Assembly: GCA_963753725.1 (NCBI GenBank)
Contig: CAVWDI010000009.1
Span: 1-64,000 of the forward strand
Direction of reading: 5' to 3'
DNA from: CAVWDI01 sp963753725
GTDB taxonomy: Bacteria > Chloroflexota > Anaerolineae > Anaerolineales > UBA4823
DNA length: 64,000 bases
Below the pieces are notes generated by a model. That model was given only the letters and a program-made list of their open reading frames with translations. It was not told where the DNA came from and did no database searches. The first letter of the stretch is position 1, and the number at the start of each line of letters is the position of its first letter. The translations under genes and the position numbers were made by a program. Shown here in pieces: positions 55,086 through 64,000 of the stretch.

Positions 55086-55616
55086 ATGAATGATACAGAT
55101 TTACCCACTTCAACCAGTTATGAGGGCATTTACTATCCCGAATTGTTATCCCGACGAGGTGAAATTACTGTCTGGATTCTTCTTATACTCATTCTGTTGA
55201 GCGGATTGATCCTGAATTTAAGCGGGCGGATTTTTCCATACTCGGTTTTGTTCTTGGGAATATTTTTTCTCCTGGCTGGTTTGGCGATCAGCCTGGGAAA
55301 TTGGATGGACCGGCGTACTTTTATAAAAGTGAGACCTAAGGGTATTGAGTTTGCCAATGGTTTAAGACATGTGAATCTACTGTGGCAGGAGATCAATCGA
55401 ATTGAAATATATCCTTCTAATTGGGGAAATAAGGTTCACGTCAGGAGCGCAGATTCACATTTTGCATTTCGAACAATGGGCGAAGTCAAAGTGAATCAAG
55501 AAGTAAAAGGTCGTATGGGGTTCAAAGAAGGTGATAAAATTCTCGAGGTATTGTTGGAGCGATCTAAGTTGAGAAAAGTGGAACGACCTGATCCAGGCGA
55601 ATATTACATACGATAG
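55086..55616 (+). CDS. Membrane protein with PH-like cytoplasmic domain
   Basis: A 176-residue protein with two helices in a hairpin (ITVWILLILILLSGLIL and YSVLFLGIFFLLAGLAI), followed by a beta-rich C-terminal domain (RTFIKVRPKGIEFANGLRHVNLLWQEINRIEI) like bacterial PH domains. ATG 55086 is taken rather than TTG 55077. No function known. A strong terminator follows at 55645. Confidence 0.7.
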   Translation: MNDTDLPTSTSYEGIYYPELLSRRGEITVWILLILILLSGLILNLSGRIFPYSVLFLGIFFLLAGLAISLGNWMDRRTFIKVRPKGIEFANGLRHVNLLWQEINRIEIYPSNWGNKVHVRSADSHFAFRTMGEVKVNQEVKGRMGFKEGDKILEVLLERSKLRKVERPDPGEYYIR

Positions 55617-55644
55617 CATGTGTCATAGATGCGGAGAGATAGCG

Positions 55645-55671
55645 CGCCCTCACCGCTGAGGGCGTTTTTTT
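55645..55671 (+). terminator. Rho-independent terminator
   Basis: CGCCCTCA (55645-55652), loop CCGC, TGAGGGCG (55657-55664), followed by a seven-base T-run. Confidence 0.9.
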
Positions 55672-55709
55672 GTAATTAATTTGCGGAAATGAATACGAGG
55701 AGGTAAGTG

Positions 55710-56933
55710 ATGCTAAAGGAAATGAGTATCAGTGAACAGGTTACTTATTTGATGCAGGGCACCGAATATGGTGATGATACATTAAAAGGGGCGATGGCGG
55801 AAGAACTTGGAAAAAGATTGAGTGAAGCCGCTGAAGAAGGACGAAAAATCCGTGTATATTGTGGATTTGATCCGCGCACCAGCGACCTGCATCTCGGCCA
55901 TACCGTACCGATGCGAAAACTGCGCCAGTTTCAGGAGCTGGGCCACGAAGTAATATTTCTGGTGGGTAATTACACCTCATTAATTGGGGACCCTTCTGAT
56001 AAAGATCAACTTCGCCCGCAGCTCACACCGCAAGAGGTTGATGAGAACGCCCGTACTTATGCTGAACAGGCGTATAAGATTCTGGATCGAGATAAGACTT
56101 TAATCAAATACAACGCTGAATGGTTATCAAAACTATCGTTCGCGGACTTGATCGAATTAGCATCCAATTTTACGATTCAGCAGTTCCTGACCCGGGAAAA
56201 TTTCAGGTTGCGTTGGGACAACAGCGACGCCATCTACCTGCACGAAACGTTCTATGCACTCATGCAAGGCTATGATGCATATGCCATGCGCACTGATGTG
56301 CAGGTTGGCGGGACCGACCAGTTATTTAATATCATTACGGCAGCTCGCAAACTAATGACCTTCCTTGGTGAAAAACCGAATATTGGAATCATTATGGGCA
56401 TCCTTCCGGGTACGGACGGCGAGATTAAAATGAGCAAATCATTGGGTAACCATATTCCTCTCCTGGCTTCGCCGCAGGATATGTACGGCAAGGTAATGAG
56501 CATTCCGGACAGCGCCATGGGGTATTACTTCCGCATGGTAACCCGCTGGACGCCGCCAGAGATCGCGGATTTGGAGGCAGGATTAGCATCAGGTGAACTG
56601 CACCCGCGAGATGTAAAAATGAAACTGGCATTTGAAGTTGTCTCTATTTTTCACTCGGAAACGGACGCAAAAGAAGCAGAAACAGCTTTTGTGAATGTAT
56701 TTCAACGTGGGGATACACCGGATAAAATGGAGACATTTACACTGGAATCCGGTCTAACAGTGCTTGAAGTCATGGTAGAAGGTGGCCTGGTAACCAGTAA
56801 GAGTGAAGGCCGCAGGCTGATATCGCAGAATGCAGTTCGACTGGATGGAGATATATTAACCGAAGCGAACCAGACCTTCCCGCACCCCGGTGTGCTCAGG
56901 GTTGGAAAAAGGCGTTTTTTAGAGGTGATCTAG
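55710..56933 (+). CDS. tyrS: Tyrosyl-tRNA synthetase
   Basis: A 407-residue class I synthetase. YCGFDPRTSDLHLGHTVPM holds the HIGH motif (HLGH), and EIKMSKSLGNHI is the KMSKS loop. The tyrosine pocket segment YDAYAMRTDVQVGGTDQLFN is clear, and an S4 RNA-binding domain ends the protein (LVTSKSEGRRLISQNAVRLDG). ATG 55710 has GAGGAGGTAAGTG before it. The 3' end overlaps the convergent wall gene by 4 bases. Confidence 0.95.
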   Translation: MLKEMSISEQVTYLMQGTEYGDDTLKGAMAEELGKRLSEAAEEGRKIRVYCGFDPRTSDLHLGHTVPMRKLRQFQELGHEVIFLVGNYTSLIGDPSDKDQLRPQLTPQEVDENARTYAEQAYKILDRDKTLIKYNAEWLSKLSFADLIELASNFTIQQFLTRENFRLRWDNSDAIYLHETFYALMQGYDAYAMRTDVQVGGTDQLFNIITAARKLMTFLGEKPNIGIIMGILPGTDGEIKMSKSLGNHIPLLASPQDMYGKVMSIPDSAMGYYFRMVTRWTPPEIADLEAGLASGELHPRDVKMKLAFEVVSIFHSETDAKEAETAFVNVFQRGDTPDKMETFTLESGLTVLEVMVEGGLVTSKSEGRRLISQNAVRLDGDILTEANQTFPHPGVLRVGKRRFLEVI

Positions 56934-59604
56934 GGGATCTGGTTGAGGGCGCCGCTCAATACTATCTGCCCAATTTCTTTCGCTAATCCAGGATTGTCCT
57001 CTTCAATCAGGAGCGCCAGTGCAAGCGGCGTTCCACCTATATCTGGCAGGGTTCCAGCCAGATACCATGTGCCGGCCTGTGCGCCTTGTTCACCTAGGGG
57101 TTGGCGGAGAAGTGGCCATGCTTTGCCAGATTGGTAATCCATCGACGGCCATAGCGTTAGTAATTTCTCTGGCTGCATCTGGGGAGAAAACCAACACCGG
57201 CTCATCCAATGCCGGGAGTATTTGCCAATCCCCTTCAGGTGATTTGACTGCGCTGACAACTTGCACGGCGGGTCTGACGCCTGAGCTGCTGAGTGCGGCG
57301 CCGGCAAGCGCCAGCTGGGTGGGACTGATCTGCAATCCTGATCCTAATGCGATCTCTTCCGGGTTGGATATCGATTCATCTTGCGGGGCTCCCGATGTTT
57401 CCAGGCGTAAAACGGGTGGTGAATAGAGACCTAAAACCTGAAAAGTTCCTTTTACTTCCTCTGAACCGAGTTGGGAGCCTATTTCTGCCACTGGTGCTGG
57501 GCATCCGCTAGCTATGGCGCTCCCCCATGATTCAATCCCAGGATTTTCAGTGCAGTTTAAAATGTAACCATCAAGCGAATATTCCATCCCGCTGGCTTGT
57601 TTTGTTCGTATATCCGCGGCGGATATATCACCTGCTGATGATAATTCCGCCAGCAGGAACGCTCCCAACGAGGCTCCTGGCTGGTAAACTCCCTGGACTG
57701 CCCGATTAAAATAGGGCTGAGTCTGTATCCTGGATAAGCGTTTCCCATAGTTCATCCAGATTATTTGAATCGAAGGTAGGGTGGGATGACAAGGCCAGGA
57801 TTTCGCCGGTTAACGCATTCAGCAGCACCAGGCCGCCTTTAGTGTCCTGCATTAGTTCATCCGCATTAGCTTGCAGCTCTAAATCAATGCTCAAACGGAT
57901 ATCCCATCCCTGCGGCGGCTGACCATACAGCAAGTGGTTCCACCAGACGGTCAATCCGGGATTGCCTGACCAGCCGCGCAGGTAGCCATCCATGCTGGAT
58001 TCCAGTCCAGTTTGTCCATAGGTGGGGTCTGTATACCCGACGATATTAGAGAGATTGGGAAATTGGGTTGTGCGCTGCAAGTCGTCGGCGGGACCGCTGG
58101 TGACATTGATTGGTTGGTTATTTCGATCCAGTATTGAACCGCGCTTCACGGATCGATCGCTGATAGCCCGACGTGGATTATCCGTGCGGGATATCAAGTT
58201 TGCGCTGCGATATATTGTCCACCAACCAAGAGCCAGGGAGGTGACTCCCAATCCCAGGTAAATCAACGCCCCAAGGTTAAGATATGGTTTTGAGGGCGGC
58301 AGGTTAAAAGATTTACTTTCAGAAGGCACACTGATGATGACTAAGATCAGTAAGCCTAAATAAGTAGTGATTAAGGACGATCCCCCATAAGATACAAAGG
58401 GCAGAGTTATTCCGGTAAGCGGCAGCAAGCGGATATTACCGGCGATAATCACAAAACTTTGCGCTGCAAACAATACCGTGATTCCGGCAGCCAGGTAACT
58501 TCGGAAAGGATTGGAGGCTTTTATGGCGATGCTCAGACCACGGCTGCAAAAAAGGGCGATTAAAATCAACAGACTAATTGCACCCAGCAGCCCACTTTCT
58601 TCAGTTACTGCCGAAAAAATAAAATCAGAGTGGGCTATGGGAACCAGGCCTGGATTGCCTAATCCGGGACCGCGGCCGATAATCCCACCGTTCGCTATGG
58701 CGATGAGCGATTGAACGATTTGATAAGTGCTGCCGCTGGGGTCGAACCAGGGATTTATCCAGCCCTCCAGGCGTAACCGGACGACATCAATAAGGAAATA
58801 ACCAGCCGTAAATGCCAGAATCAAACTCAAGAAAGTAATAATCAATATCTTTTTCTGTCCTGTAGTCACATATAAAATCGCCGTGTAGACAAAGAACAGG
58901 ATGAGAACAGTTCCTAAATCGCGCTGGATGACTAACAGCGCCAGGGTTAACCCCATAATCACCAGGGTCGGCGCCAGCAGTGGGAGTAGAGCTGCGGCAG
59001 GTTTATGTTTGTAACTCTCGCCCTGGTTTGAATTCGGGGCTGTTTTCTTATTGCCAGTATTGGGAGAGGAACGGTTTGCTTGCAGGTACGGGTATTGGTC
59101 GGCAAAGTATGCCGCAAGATATACAACCAATAAAAGCTTCAGGGGTTCGGAAGGTTGGAAATATATTCCACAGCATCCCAACCACATTCGTGGACCGTAT
59201 CCCAGGGGATTGGTTCCCAGTAGAAATGTCAGGGCAGTTAGTGCAAGTATTGTGGTCAACCAGATATATTTATATCGCCGCAGGTAATTCAGATTGAGGC
59301 GCATACGAAGTCCGGTTATAAAAACCGCGACTGCAATTAATAACCATATGGTTTGGCGGGTACCCAGTGTTGGGTAAAGGCGAAAAACCGTCAGCAATCC
59401 CCAACCGCTGAGAAGCGCACTGATTGGAATGATATAGGGATCTCGATACGGAAACTGTTTTTCAGAAGTAATGTGAGCCAGGTAAAAAGCGACCAACCAG
59501 ACGAGGACACCTATCCAATGTATCCACGGATATTCGACTTCCCACGACCTCTCCCGGACGGAGGGTGAAACGGTGAGAATCAGCGCGTAAAGCAGCATAA
59601 ACAA
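56930..59604 (-). pseudogene. FtsW/RodA polymerase fused to a PBP2-like domain, two frameshifts
   Basis: A joined product of about 890 residues. The first ~420 residues are a SEDS glycosyltransferase (polymerises peptidoglycan glycan): WLGCCGIYFQPSEPLKL, GGIIGRGPGLGNPG, SDFIFSAVTEESGLLG and PFVSYGGSSL. A PBP-like part follows: SVKRGSILDRNNQPI (pedestal), YGQTGLESSMDGYLRG, LNALTGEILALSSHPTFD, then YQPGASLGAFLLAE where SxxK is expected. Frames break near 57735 and 57110. SxxK (SLGA here) and KTG are not recognisable, so the transpeptidase may be inactive. The true start may lie upstream of TTG 59604, where the frame stays open to about 59690. Near FhaA/FhaB genes, as rodA-pbpA in Actinobacteria. 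Confidence 0.85.
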
Positions 59605-59762
59605 GGCCGCTAATAATAATAAACGGCCCTGGATACGGTTTATAGCAGCAGGTCTGTTTATTTGGAATGAATGTGTTTTATTATTCGTTGTTACTTCTCA
59701 GGTTTTGAGTTTAATAGTTGATCGACAGTCAACACGATAGAAGCTTAAAATTATTTTCCCAT

Positions 59763-60629
59763 TTAATCGAGGTATTTATCAATCAGGAAGCTTAATTTTG
59801 CGCGCGTTTCGGAGGGGATCATTCCTGGATTAGTGATCAGCGCGTCAGCCAGTGCGTGTGAACAATTACAATCCCTTTGAGCCGGTAAGTTTTTTGCCAC
59901 GTTGTAAATCACTTCTTGAGCCGTTTGGGTATTCTTATGTAAAATCTCGAGAACCATTTCCACCGTAACCGGTTCTTCGCTGATATGCCAGACATCATAA
60001 TCGGTTACGTGCGCCATAACCGCATAACACATCTCCGCTTCTCGAGCCAGGAAGGCTTCCGGAGCAGTTGTCATACCTATTAAAGACATTCCCCAGGAAC
60101 GATAAACGTTCGACTCTGCCCGGGTCGAGAAGCGCGGTCCCTCAATGGTGATTAATGAGCCGCCGTTGTGGACGACCGCCTCTGTATCCGACACCGATTC
60201 GAATAATATATCTGAAATATCTAAACAGTATGGATCCGCAATGCTGATATGTGCAACGAGGCCCTTTTCGAAGAAACTTCTTTTTCGTTCTCGGGTGAAA
60301 TCAAATAATTGATCCGGGATTACGATATCCTGCGGAGCATAATCCTCCCGTAAAGATCCAACCGCGCTGATACTTATCACACGTTCAACACCGAGCGATT
60401 TTAAGGCATATATATTTGCCCTGAAATTAATCTCAGAAGGTGATAATGTGTGTCCGATTCCATGGCGCGCAAGAAATGCAACACGTTTCCCTGCCAAACT
60501 GCCCACAATGACCGGCGCGGAGGGTTTGCCAAATGGAGTATCGATCGTGAACTCCTGAGCATCTTCCAGACCGCTCATCTCGTATAAACCTGATCCACCA
60601 ATAACCGCTAATGTTGGATGAGATTTCAT
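59763..60629 (-). CDS. mtnP: S-methyl-5'-thioadenosine phosphorylase
   Basis: A 288-residue PNP-family enzyme that splits methylthioadenosine with phosphate in methionine salvage and polyamine by-product recycling. LAVIGGSGLYEM is the phosphate site start, LARHGIGHTLSPSEINFRANIYALK and ISAVGSLREDYAPQDIVIPDQLFDFT are characteristic. TIEGPRFSTRAESNVYRSWG and IGMTTAPEAFLAREAEMCYA complete the nucleoside site, and DYDVW supplies the base-binding Asp. It lies between fhaB and the wall gene but is metabolically unrelated. Confidence 0.95.
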   Translation of the reverse strand: MKSHPTLAVIGGSGLYEMSGLEDAQEFTIDTPFGKPSAPVIVGSLAGKRVAFLARHGIGHTLSPSEINFRANIYALKSLGVERVISISAVGSLREDYAPQDIVIPDQLFDFTRERKRSFFEKGLVAHISIADPYCLDISDILFESVSDTEAVVHNGGSLITIEGPRFSTRAESNVYRSWGMSLIGMTTAPEAFLAREAEMCYAVMAHVTDYDVWHISEEPVTVEMVLEILHKNTQTAQEVIYNVAKNLPAQRDCNCSHALADALITNPGMIPSETRAKLSFLIDKYLD

Positions 60630-60782
60630 GTTGTGTCTCCTGATGATCGAATATAAAACGGATGTCTTCGAATCTTTTCTGTTTAGTGAACCTTGTTAAT
60701 TCCCGGTATTGTACCTTTTATCACTGGTTTGGTATGTTAAATCGTTATTATTACCTTTTTATAGTCGTGATAACCAATTAGT

Positions 60783-61222
60783 TTACTCTTCCTGACGGGC
60801 CACCTGGATACGGATTTCATACTCAATTTTACCGAATTGAAGTATGTCTCCTGAAGTTATTACCTGCTGCTCTTCAATTCTTTCCTGGTTTAAAAAGGTG
60901 CCATTGGTAGAACCTAAATCTTTTACCCACCATTGGGATTGGTGGTAGGAGAGCTTTGCATGACGTGCTGAGATGGTCTGATCGTCAACATTGAGGGTGC
61001 AGGTCGGATCGCGCCCCAGTATTATTTCGGGAATTTCAAATATAAAAGTCTCAGATGTCTCTAAAGATTGTTTAATTAAGAAATTTTGGGAGGCGTTGGA
61101 AACGAATCCCGGTTCTTTTGGGATTGAAGATCTTTCCACAGGGTGTACAACGCCCATCCCAAAAATCCATACAGGATAAGGGCTAAGAGTATTCGTAGTG
61201 CTAACACAATGGGTGCGCTCAT
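60783..61222 (-). pseudogene. Membrane-anchored FHA protein (FhaB-like), one frameshift
   Basis: ATG 61222 begins an N-terminal helix (MSAPIVLALRILLALILYGF), then WALYTLWKDLQSQKN. The frame ends at a TAA near 61076; adding one base to CCTCCCAAAA puts LIKQSLETSETFIFEIPEIILGRD in frame. The FHA domain follows with GRDPTC, SARHAKL and DLGSTNGTFLN, all key phosphothreonine-binding residues. Joined length is about 146 residues. This matches actinobacterial FhaB (short anchor plus FHA), which binds phosphorylated partners at the septum. Next to FhaA. Confidence 0.8.
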
Positions 61223-61283
61223 TTCAATCAGGTAAATCCTCAATGGTAATGAATAATATTGTCTTACAAAATAAGAGCTCGAA

Positions 61284-62042
61284 TTACTCGATAGTCAGGT
61301 TGTGTGTATCGTTCCTGCCTGGAGATTCCTGTCCGTAAACCAAAGGCACCCCTGCCAGGGATATTACATCACCAGCCTGAAGTGTCCGTTTGTAAATCCG
61401 TTCGCCGTTTACATAAGTGCCGCCGGATGAATTAAGATCGAACAGGACAAATTGTCCTTTTACCGCCCTCAGTTGGGCGTGCTGCCGGGAAATGCGGGTA
61501 TCCTTCAACACAAGCTGGTTATCTGTTTTCCGCCCGATATTTATTAATGAAAACTCGAGGTTAAAGAATTCGATCCCATCCAGGATGAGGTATGCGCCGG
61601 AGGGAATTATTCCCTCATCCGTTGTTTCATCAATTTGAACGGCGCTTGTTTGTGGGAGGTTTGCTGATCCAGAATAAATTTCGATTTGAAATTTCCCGGA
61701 GGGTATATTTTTCTTTGTTTCAATTCGAATAAAGGGGGTATTCAGGAATTGAATCCCTTCATCGCTTGCGGATTCCTGGAGTTTATCCAACAAAGAATTT
61801 ATCAGCTCTTGTTTGGAGTTCCAATCACCCGATTGATCGGGATGGATATATAGAACAAACCCTTCGGGTGCGGTTAGAACACCTCCTGTGTCTGACCGGA
61901 TATTCTTCGAAAATACTTCTAATAACTCCTGATTTAATTCCTTGAATTCAGTATCAGGCGCAGTAAATTTGGCTGCGCCGCCTTCAACGAGGTTTTGCAG
62001 TCGTAATTCGATACGGTTTAACCTGTCTTCTAAATAAGTCAT
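61284..62042 (-). CDS. FhaA-like protein (DUF3662 plus FHA)
   Basis: A 252-residue cytoplasmic protein. Residues 1-115 (LEDRLNRIELRLQNLVEGG, VLTAPEGFVLYIHPDQ) match the DUF3662/FhaA N-terminal domain. The C-terminal FHA domain has NIGRKTDNQLVL, SRQHAQLR and DLNSSGGTYVNGERI. Its STNG-like loop reads SSGGTYVNG. FhaA in Actinobacteria interacts with the wall flippase and Ser/Thr kinase pathway. It is the first gene of a minus-strand run to FhaB, MTAP and the FtsW-PBP fusion. No Ser/Thr kinase is in view. Confidence 0.85.
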   Translation of the reverse strand: MTYLEDRLNRIELRLQNLVEGGAAKFTAPDTEFKELNQELLEVFSKNIRSDTGGVLTAPEGFVLYIHPDQSGDWNSKQELINSLLDKLQESASDEGIQFLNTPFIRIETKKNIPSGKFQIEIYSGSANLPQTSAVQIDETTDEGIIPSGAYLILDGIEFFNLEFSLINIGRKTDNQLVLKDTRISRQHAQLRAVKGQFVLFDLNSSGGTYVNGERIYKRTLQAGDVISLAGVPLVYGQESPGRNDTHNLTIE

Positions 62043-62166
62043 TAGTCCAAACTTCTCAGTGGATTAGCCGCCCAATTATACGCGTAATTTGAAATCGATG
62101 ATTAATCTGATTGTTTTCAATAATTATTCGATTTACGGAAAGCAATTATCTATTATACTGGATGGT

Positions 62167-62580
62167 ATGGACCAGAATTCATGGGGCTTTAATGAAGTTG
62201 AACACACCGCGGACTGGGAACTGGGTGTTTGGGCTCCGACCATGGAGCTTTTATTAGAAAGCGCGGCCAGGGGGATGAACGCTTTGGCGGGTGTGCAGTT
62301 GTGCGAATTGCCCAGAATTGAGCGAAATTTTTCTATTGATACAGCTGATCCTGAAACCCGACTGGTCTCGTTTTTATCTGAGCTGTTGTATTTTAGTGAA
62401 ATGGAAGGATTGGGATTTGATAGTTTTCAACTTACGATTAACGGCGATATCTTTAAAGCGACCGTGAGAGGCGCTCCTATAGCGTCCATGGATAAGGAGA
62501 TTAAAGCTGTTACCTACCACAAACTGGAAATATTAAAAAGCCCACGAGGTCTGGAAGTAAAAATTGTGTTTGATGTTTAG
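62167..62580 (+). CDS. Archease
   Basis: A 137-residue protein of the archease family, which activates the RNA ligase RtcB. EVEHTADWELGVWAPTMELLLESAARGM is the signature region (metal-binding HTAD), and the end VTYHKLEILKSPRGLEVKIVFDV is conserved. Start ATG 62167 is chosen because the family begins there. The longer frame from 62089 covers a probable promoter (TATTATACT near 62149) and no ribosome site is seen, so a leaderless transcript is possible. Followed after 46 bases by rtcB. Confidence 0.88.
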   Translation: MDQNSWGFNEVEHTADWELGVWAPTMELLLESAARGMNALAGVQLCELPRIERNFSIDTADPETRLVSFLSELLYFSEMEGLGFDSFQLTINGDIFKATVRGAPIASMDKEIKAVTYHKLEILKSPRGLEVKIVFDV

Positions 62581-62626
62581 GGAAAATATATTGGCGTTAA
62601 CCGGTAGATAACCAGGAGGTGTGTTC

Positions 62627-64000
62627 ATGTTCAACATCCAGGATTTAAAACGAATAAGCGAGTATGAATGGGAAATTCCCAAAAGTTTTCGCGGCGATAT
62701 GCGTGTACCGGTGAGAATTTTCGCGAGCAGGCTGTTATTGGACAAAGTATTAGCTGATCGATCGTTGGAGCAGGCTGTTAATTCAGCTTCGTTACCTGGT
62801 CTGGTTGGAAATGTGCTGGTTATGCCGGATATGCACCAGGGATACGGGTTTCCGATTGGTGGTGTGGCAGCGACCCGGTATCCGGAAGGGGTGATCTCTC
62901 CCGGGGGGATCGGATATGACATCAACTGCGGTGTGAGGCTGCTGGCGTCCAGCATTCCATTCGAGCAAGCTTTACCCCATTTAGACCAGCTCGCTACCGT
63001 TTTAGACCAGCACTGCCCGAGTGGGGTGGGGAAAAGTGGCTCAATCCGCATGACTGGCAAGGAATTGGACCGGGTCTGCAGGGAGGGTTCAGGCTGGACT
63101 TTGAAGAAGGGATATGCAAACCAACTGGATTTGCAGCGAACAGAAGCGCACGGCAGGATTGAAGGCGCAGATCCGAGCAAAGTCAGCCCGCGCGCCAAAG
63201 AACGCGGCCGACCGCAATTGGGAACGCTGGGCGCAGGCAACCACTTTATTGAAGTTGATATTGTAGACCAGGTCTTCGATGAGACTGCAGCAAATGCGAT
63301 GGGATTGTATCGAAACAATATTGTCGTCCAGATCCACTGCGGCTCGCGCGGATTTGGCCACCAAATCTGTTCCGATTACGTGAAACAGCTTCAGCCAGCT
63401 GTCAGACGGTATGGGATTGTGCTTCCGGACCGGGAATTGGTGTGTGCGCCCCTCAATTCGAATGAAGGTAGGGATTATTTGGGGGCCATGCGCTGCGCGG
63501 CAAATTATGCCTTTGCCAACCGGCAGGTGCTTGCCTATCATGCCCGCCAGGCTTTCGAGCAGGTCTTCGCAGGCAAGGTGTCAAATTGGGATCTCAAGCA
63601 AGTATATGATATTGCCCACAATATGGGAAAGATTGAAACACATGAAGTCGCTGGAAAAAGGATCAAAGTATGTGTTCATCGAAAAGGCGCAACGCGCGCT
63701 TTTGGCCCGGGCTTTGCGGAACTGCCGCCTGAGTATAGACCTATCGGTCAGCCAGTGCTGGTTCCTGGCAGTATGGGGACCGCCTCGTGGGTATTGGTTG
63801 GAACGGAAAAAAGTATGCAGCGCTCATTCGGCTCCAGTTGTCACGGCGCAGGCAGGGTGATGAGCCGCAAGAAAGCCAAAAAACAGGTACGTGGAGAAAA
63901 GTTAAGGGACAAATTGGAGAATGAAGGCATACGGGTGCGGGCAGGTTCGATGGCCGGACTGGCTGAGGAAGCCCCGCAAGCTTACAAAGACGTTGACGAG
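62627..64000 (+). CDS. rtcB: tRNA-splicing/RNA-repair ligase RtcB (3' end outside window)
   Basis: An open frame of 458 codons from ATG 62627 to the window end, without a break. GTP- and Mn-dependent ligase that joins 2',3'-cyclic phosphate and 5'-OH RNA ends. Visible are VMPDMHQGYGFPIGGVAAT, GGIGYDINCGVRLL (metal Cys), GTLGAGNHFIEV, IHCGSRGFGHQ, MGTASWVL and the guanylylated His in SCHGAGRVMSR. AGGAGG precedes the ATG. The last ~20 residues are missing at the edge. Paired with archease. Confidence 0.95.
   Translation, partial: MFNIQDLKRISEYEWEIPKSFRGDMRVPVRIFASRLLLDKVLADRSLEQAVNSASLPGLVGNVLVMPDMHQGYGFPIGGVAATRYPEGVISPGGIGYDINCGVRLLASSIPFEQALPHLDQLATVLDQHCPSGVGKSGSIRMTGKELDRVCREGSGWTLKKGYANQLDLQRTEAHGRIEGADPSKVSPRAKERGRPQLGTLGAGNHFIEVDIVDQVFDETAANAMGLYRNNIVVQIHCGSRGFGHQICSDYVKQLQPAVRRYGIVLPDRELVCAPLNSNEGRDYLGAMRCAANYAFANRQVLAYHARQAFEQVFAGKVSNWDLKQVYDIAHNMGKIETHEVAGKRIKVCVHRKGATRAFGPGFAELPPEYRPIGQPVLVPGSMGTASWVLVGTEKSMQRSFGSSCHGAGRVMSRKKAKKQVRGEKLRDKLENEGIRVRAGSMAGLAEEAPQAYKDVDE

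Noticed and set aside
1..64000. CRISPR arrays, tRNA genes, prophage or integrase genes
   Set aside because: I looked for spaced direct repeats, tRNA T-loop signatures and integrase/phage motifs and saw none that hold up.

Overview
The window looks like part of a chromosome from a Chloroflexota bacterium, probably Anaerolineae. This rests on overall gene content and moderate GC. The suggestive features are lipoprotein-rich secretion with Lgt, a primosome set of DnaD, a DnaI-like loader and DnaB, an FhaA/FhaB/FtsW-PBP wall cluster, Ni-SOD, alkaline-phosphatase-superfamily enzymes and many small membrane proteins. No 16S, tRNA, CRISPR, prophage or complete IS is visible. About eighteen genes carry one or more reading-frame breaks, often at short homopolymers, and these include genes that should be essential (dnaB, dnaD, the wall polymerase fusion). 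Most breaks therefore look like uncorrected sequencing indels. I annotate such genes across the break and say where it is.

Layout. 1-6000: end of a membrane protein, an O-methyltransferase, a broken GNAT, a chloramphenicol-acetyltransferase homologue, and two tandem, heavily broken genes for exported proteins built of ~100-residue DSGW repeats. 6000-11100: PIG-L deacetylase, then a minus-strand operon of small membrane protein, phosphodiesterase, membrane protein and Tat-exported sulfatase-like enzyme. 11200-17400: cyclophilin-like protein, PII-like/CBS protein, TetR regulator and an ATPase-permease-ATPase exporter. 17500-28700: NifX-like protein, HtrA-like lipoprotein, AmrS, a C_GCAxxG_C_C redox protein with an in-frame TGA at its first conserved Cys, GNAT, DUF5996, transaldolase, MscS channel, stress-type small membrane proteins and an SH3b protein. 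28600-35000 (minus): cobalamin-binding protein with an unusual leader, zinc-ribbon protein, duplicated AAA+ loader, DnaD, DnaB and bifunctional nuclease. 35200-42900: degenerate response regulator, GHMP kinase-nucleotidyltransferase fusion coupled to an orphan DNA methyltransferase, cyclic-2,3-DPG-synthetase-like GTPase, ArgS and S20. 42900-56900: RNase P RNA, GNAT, membrane proteins, a GerW-like trio, ferredoxin, Ni-SOD with its maturation protease, DMT transporter, FtsK, CDP-alcohol phosphatidyltransferase, Lgt, HNH and TyrS. 56900-64000: FtsW-PBP fusion, MTAP, FhaB, FhaA, then archease and RtcB (RtcB runs off the window).

The most notable candidate is the redox protein at 21295-21726. Its TGA falls where the family has its first Cys, the frame stays open on both sides, and a hairpin fitting the bacterial SECIS description follows at the right distance. 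Also notable are the duplicated AAA+ loader, the FtsW-PBP fusion that lacks recognisable transpeptidase motifs, the kinase-nucleotidyltransferase fusion, and a leader peptide with a long stem-loop upstream of the cobalamin-binding gene.
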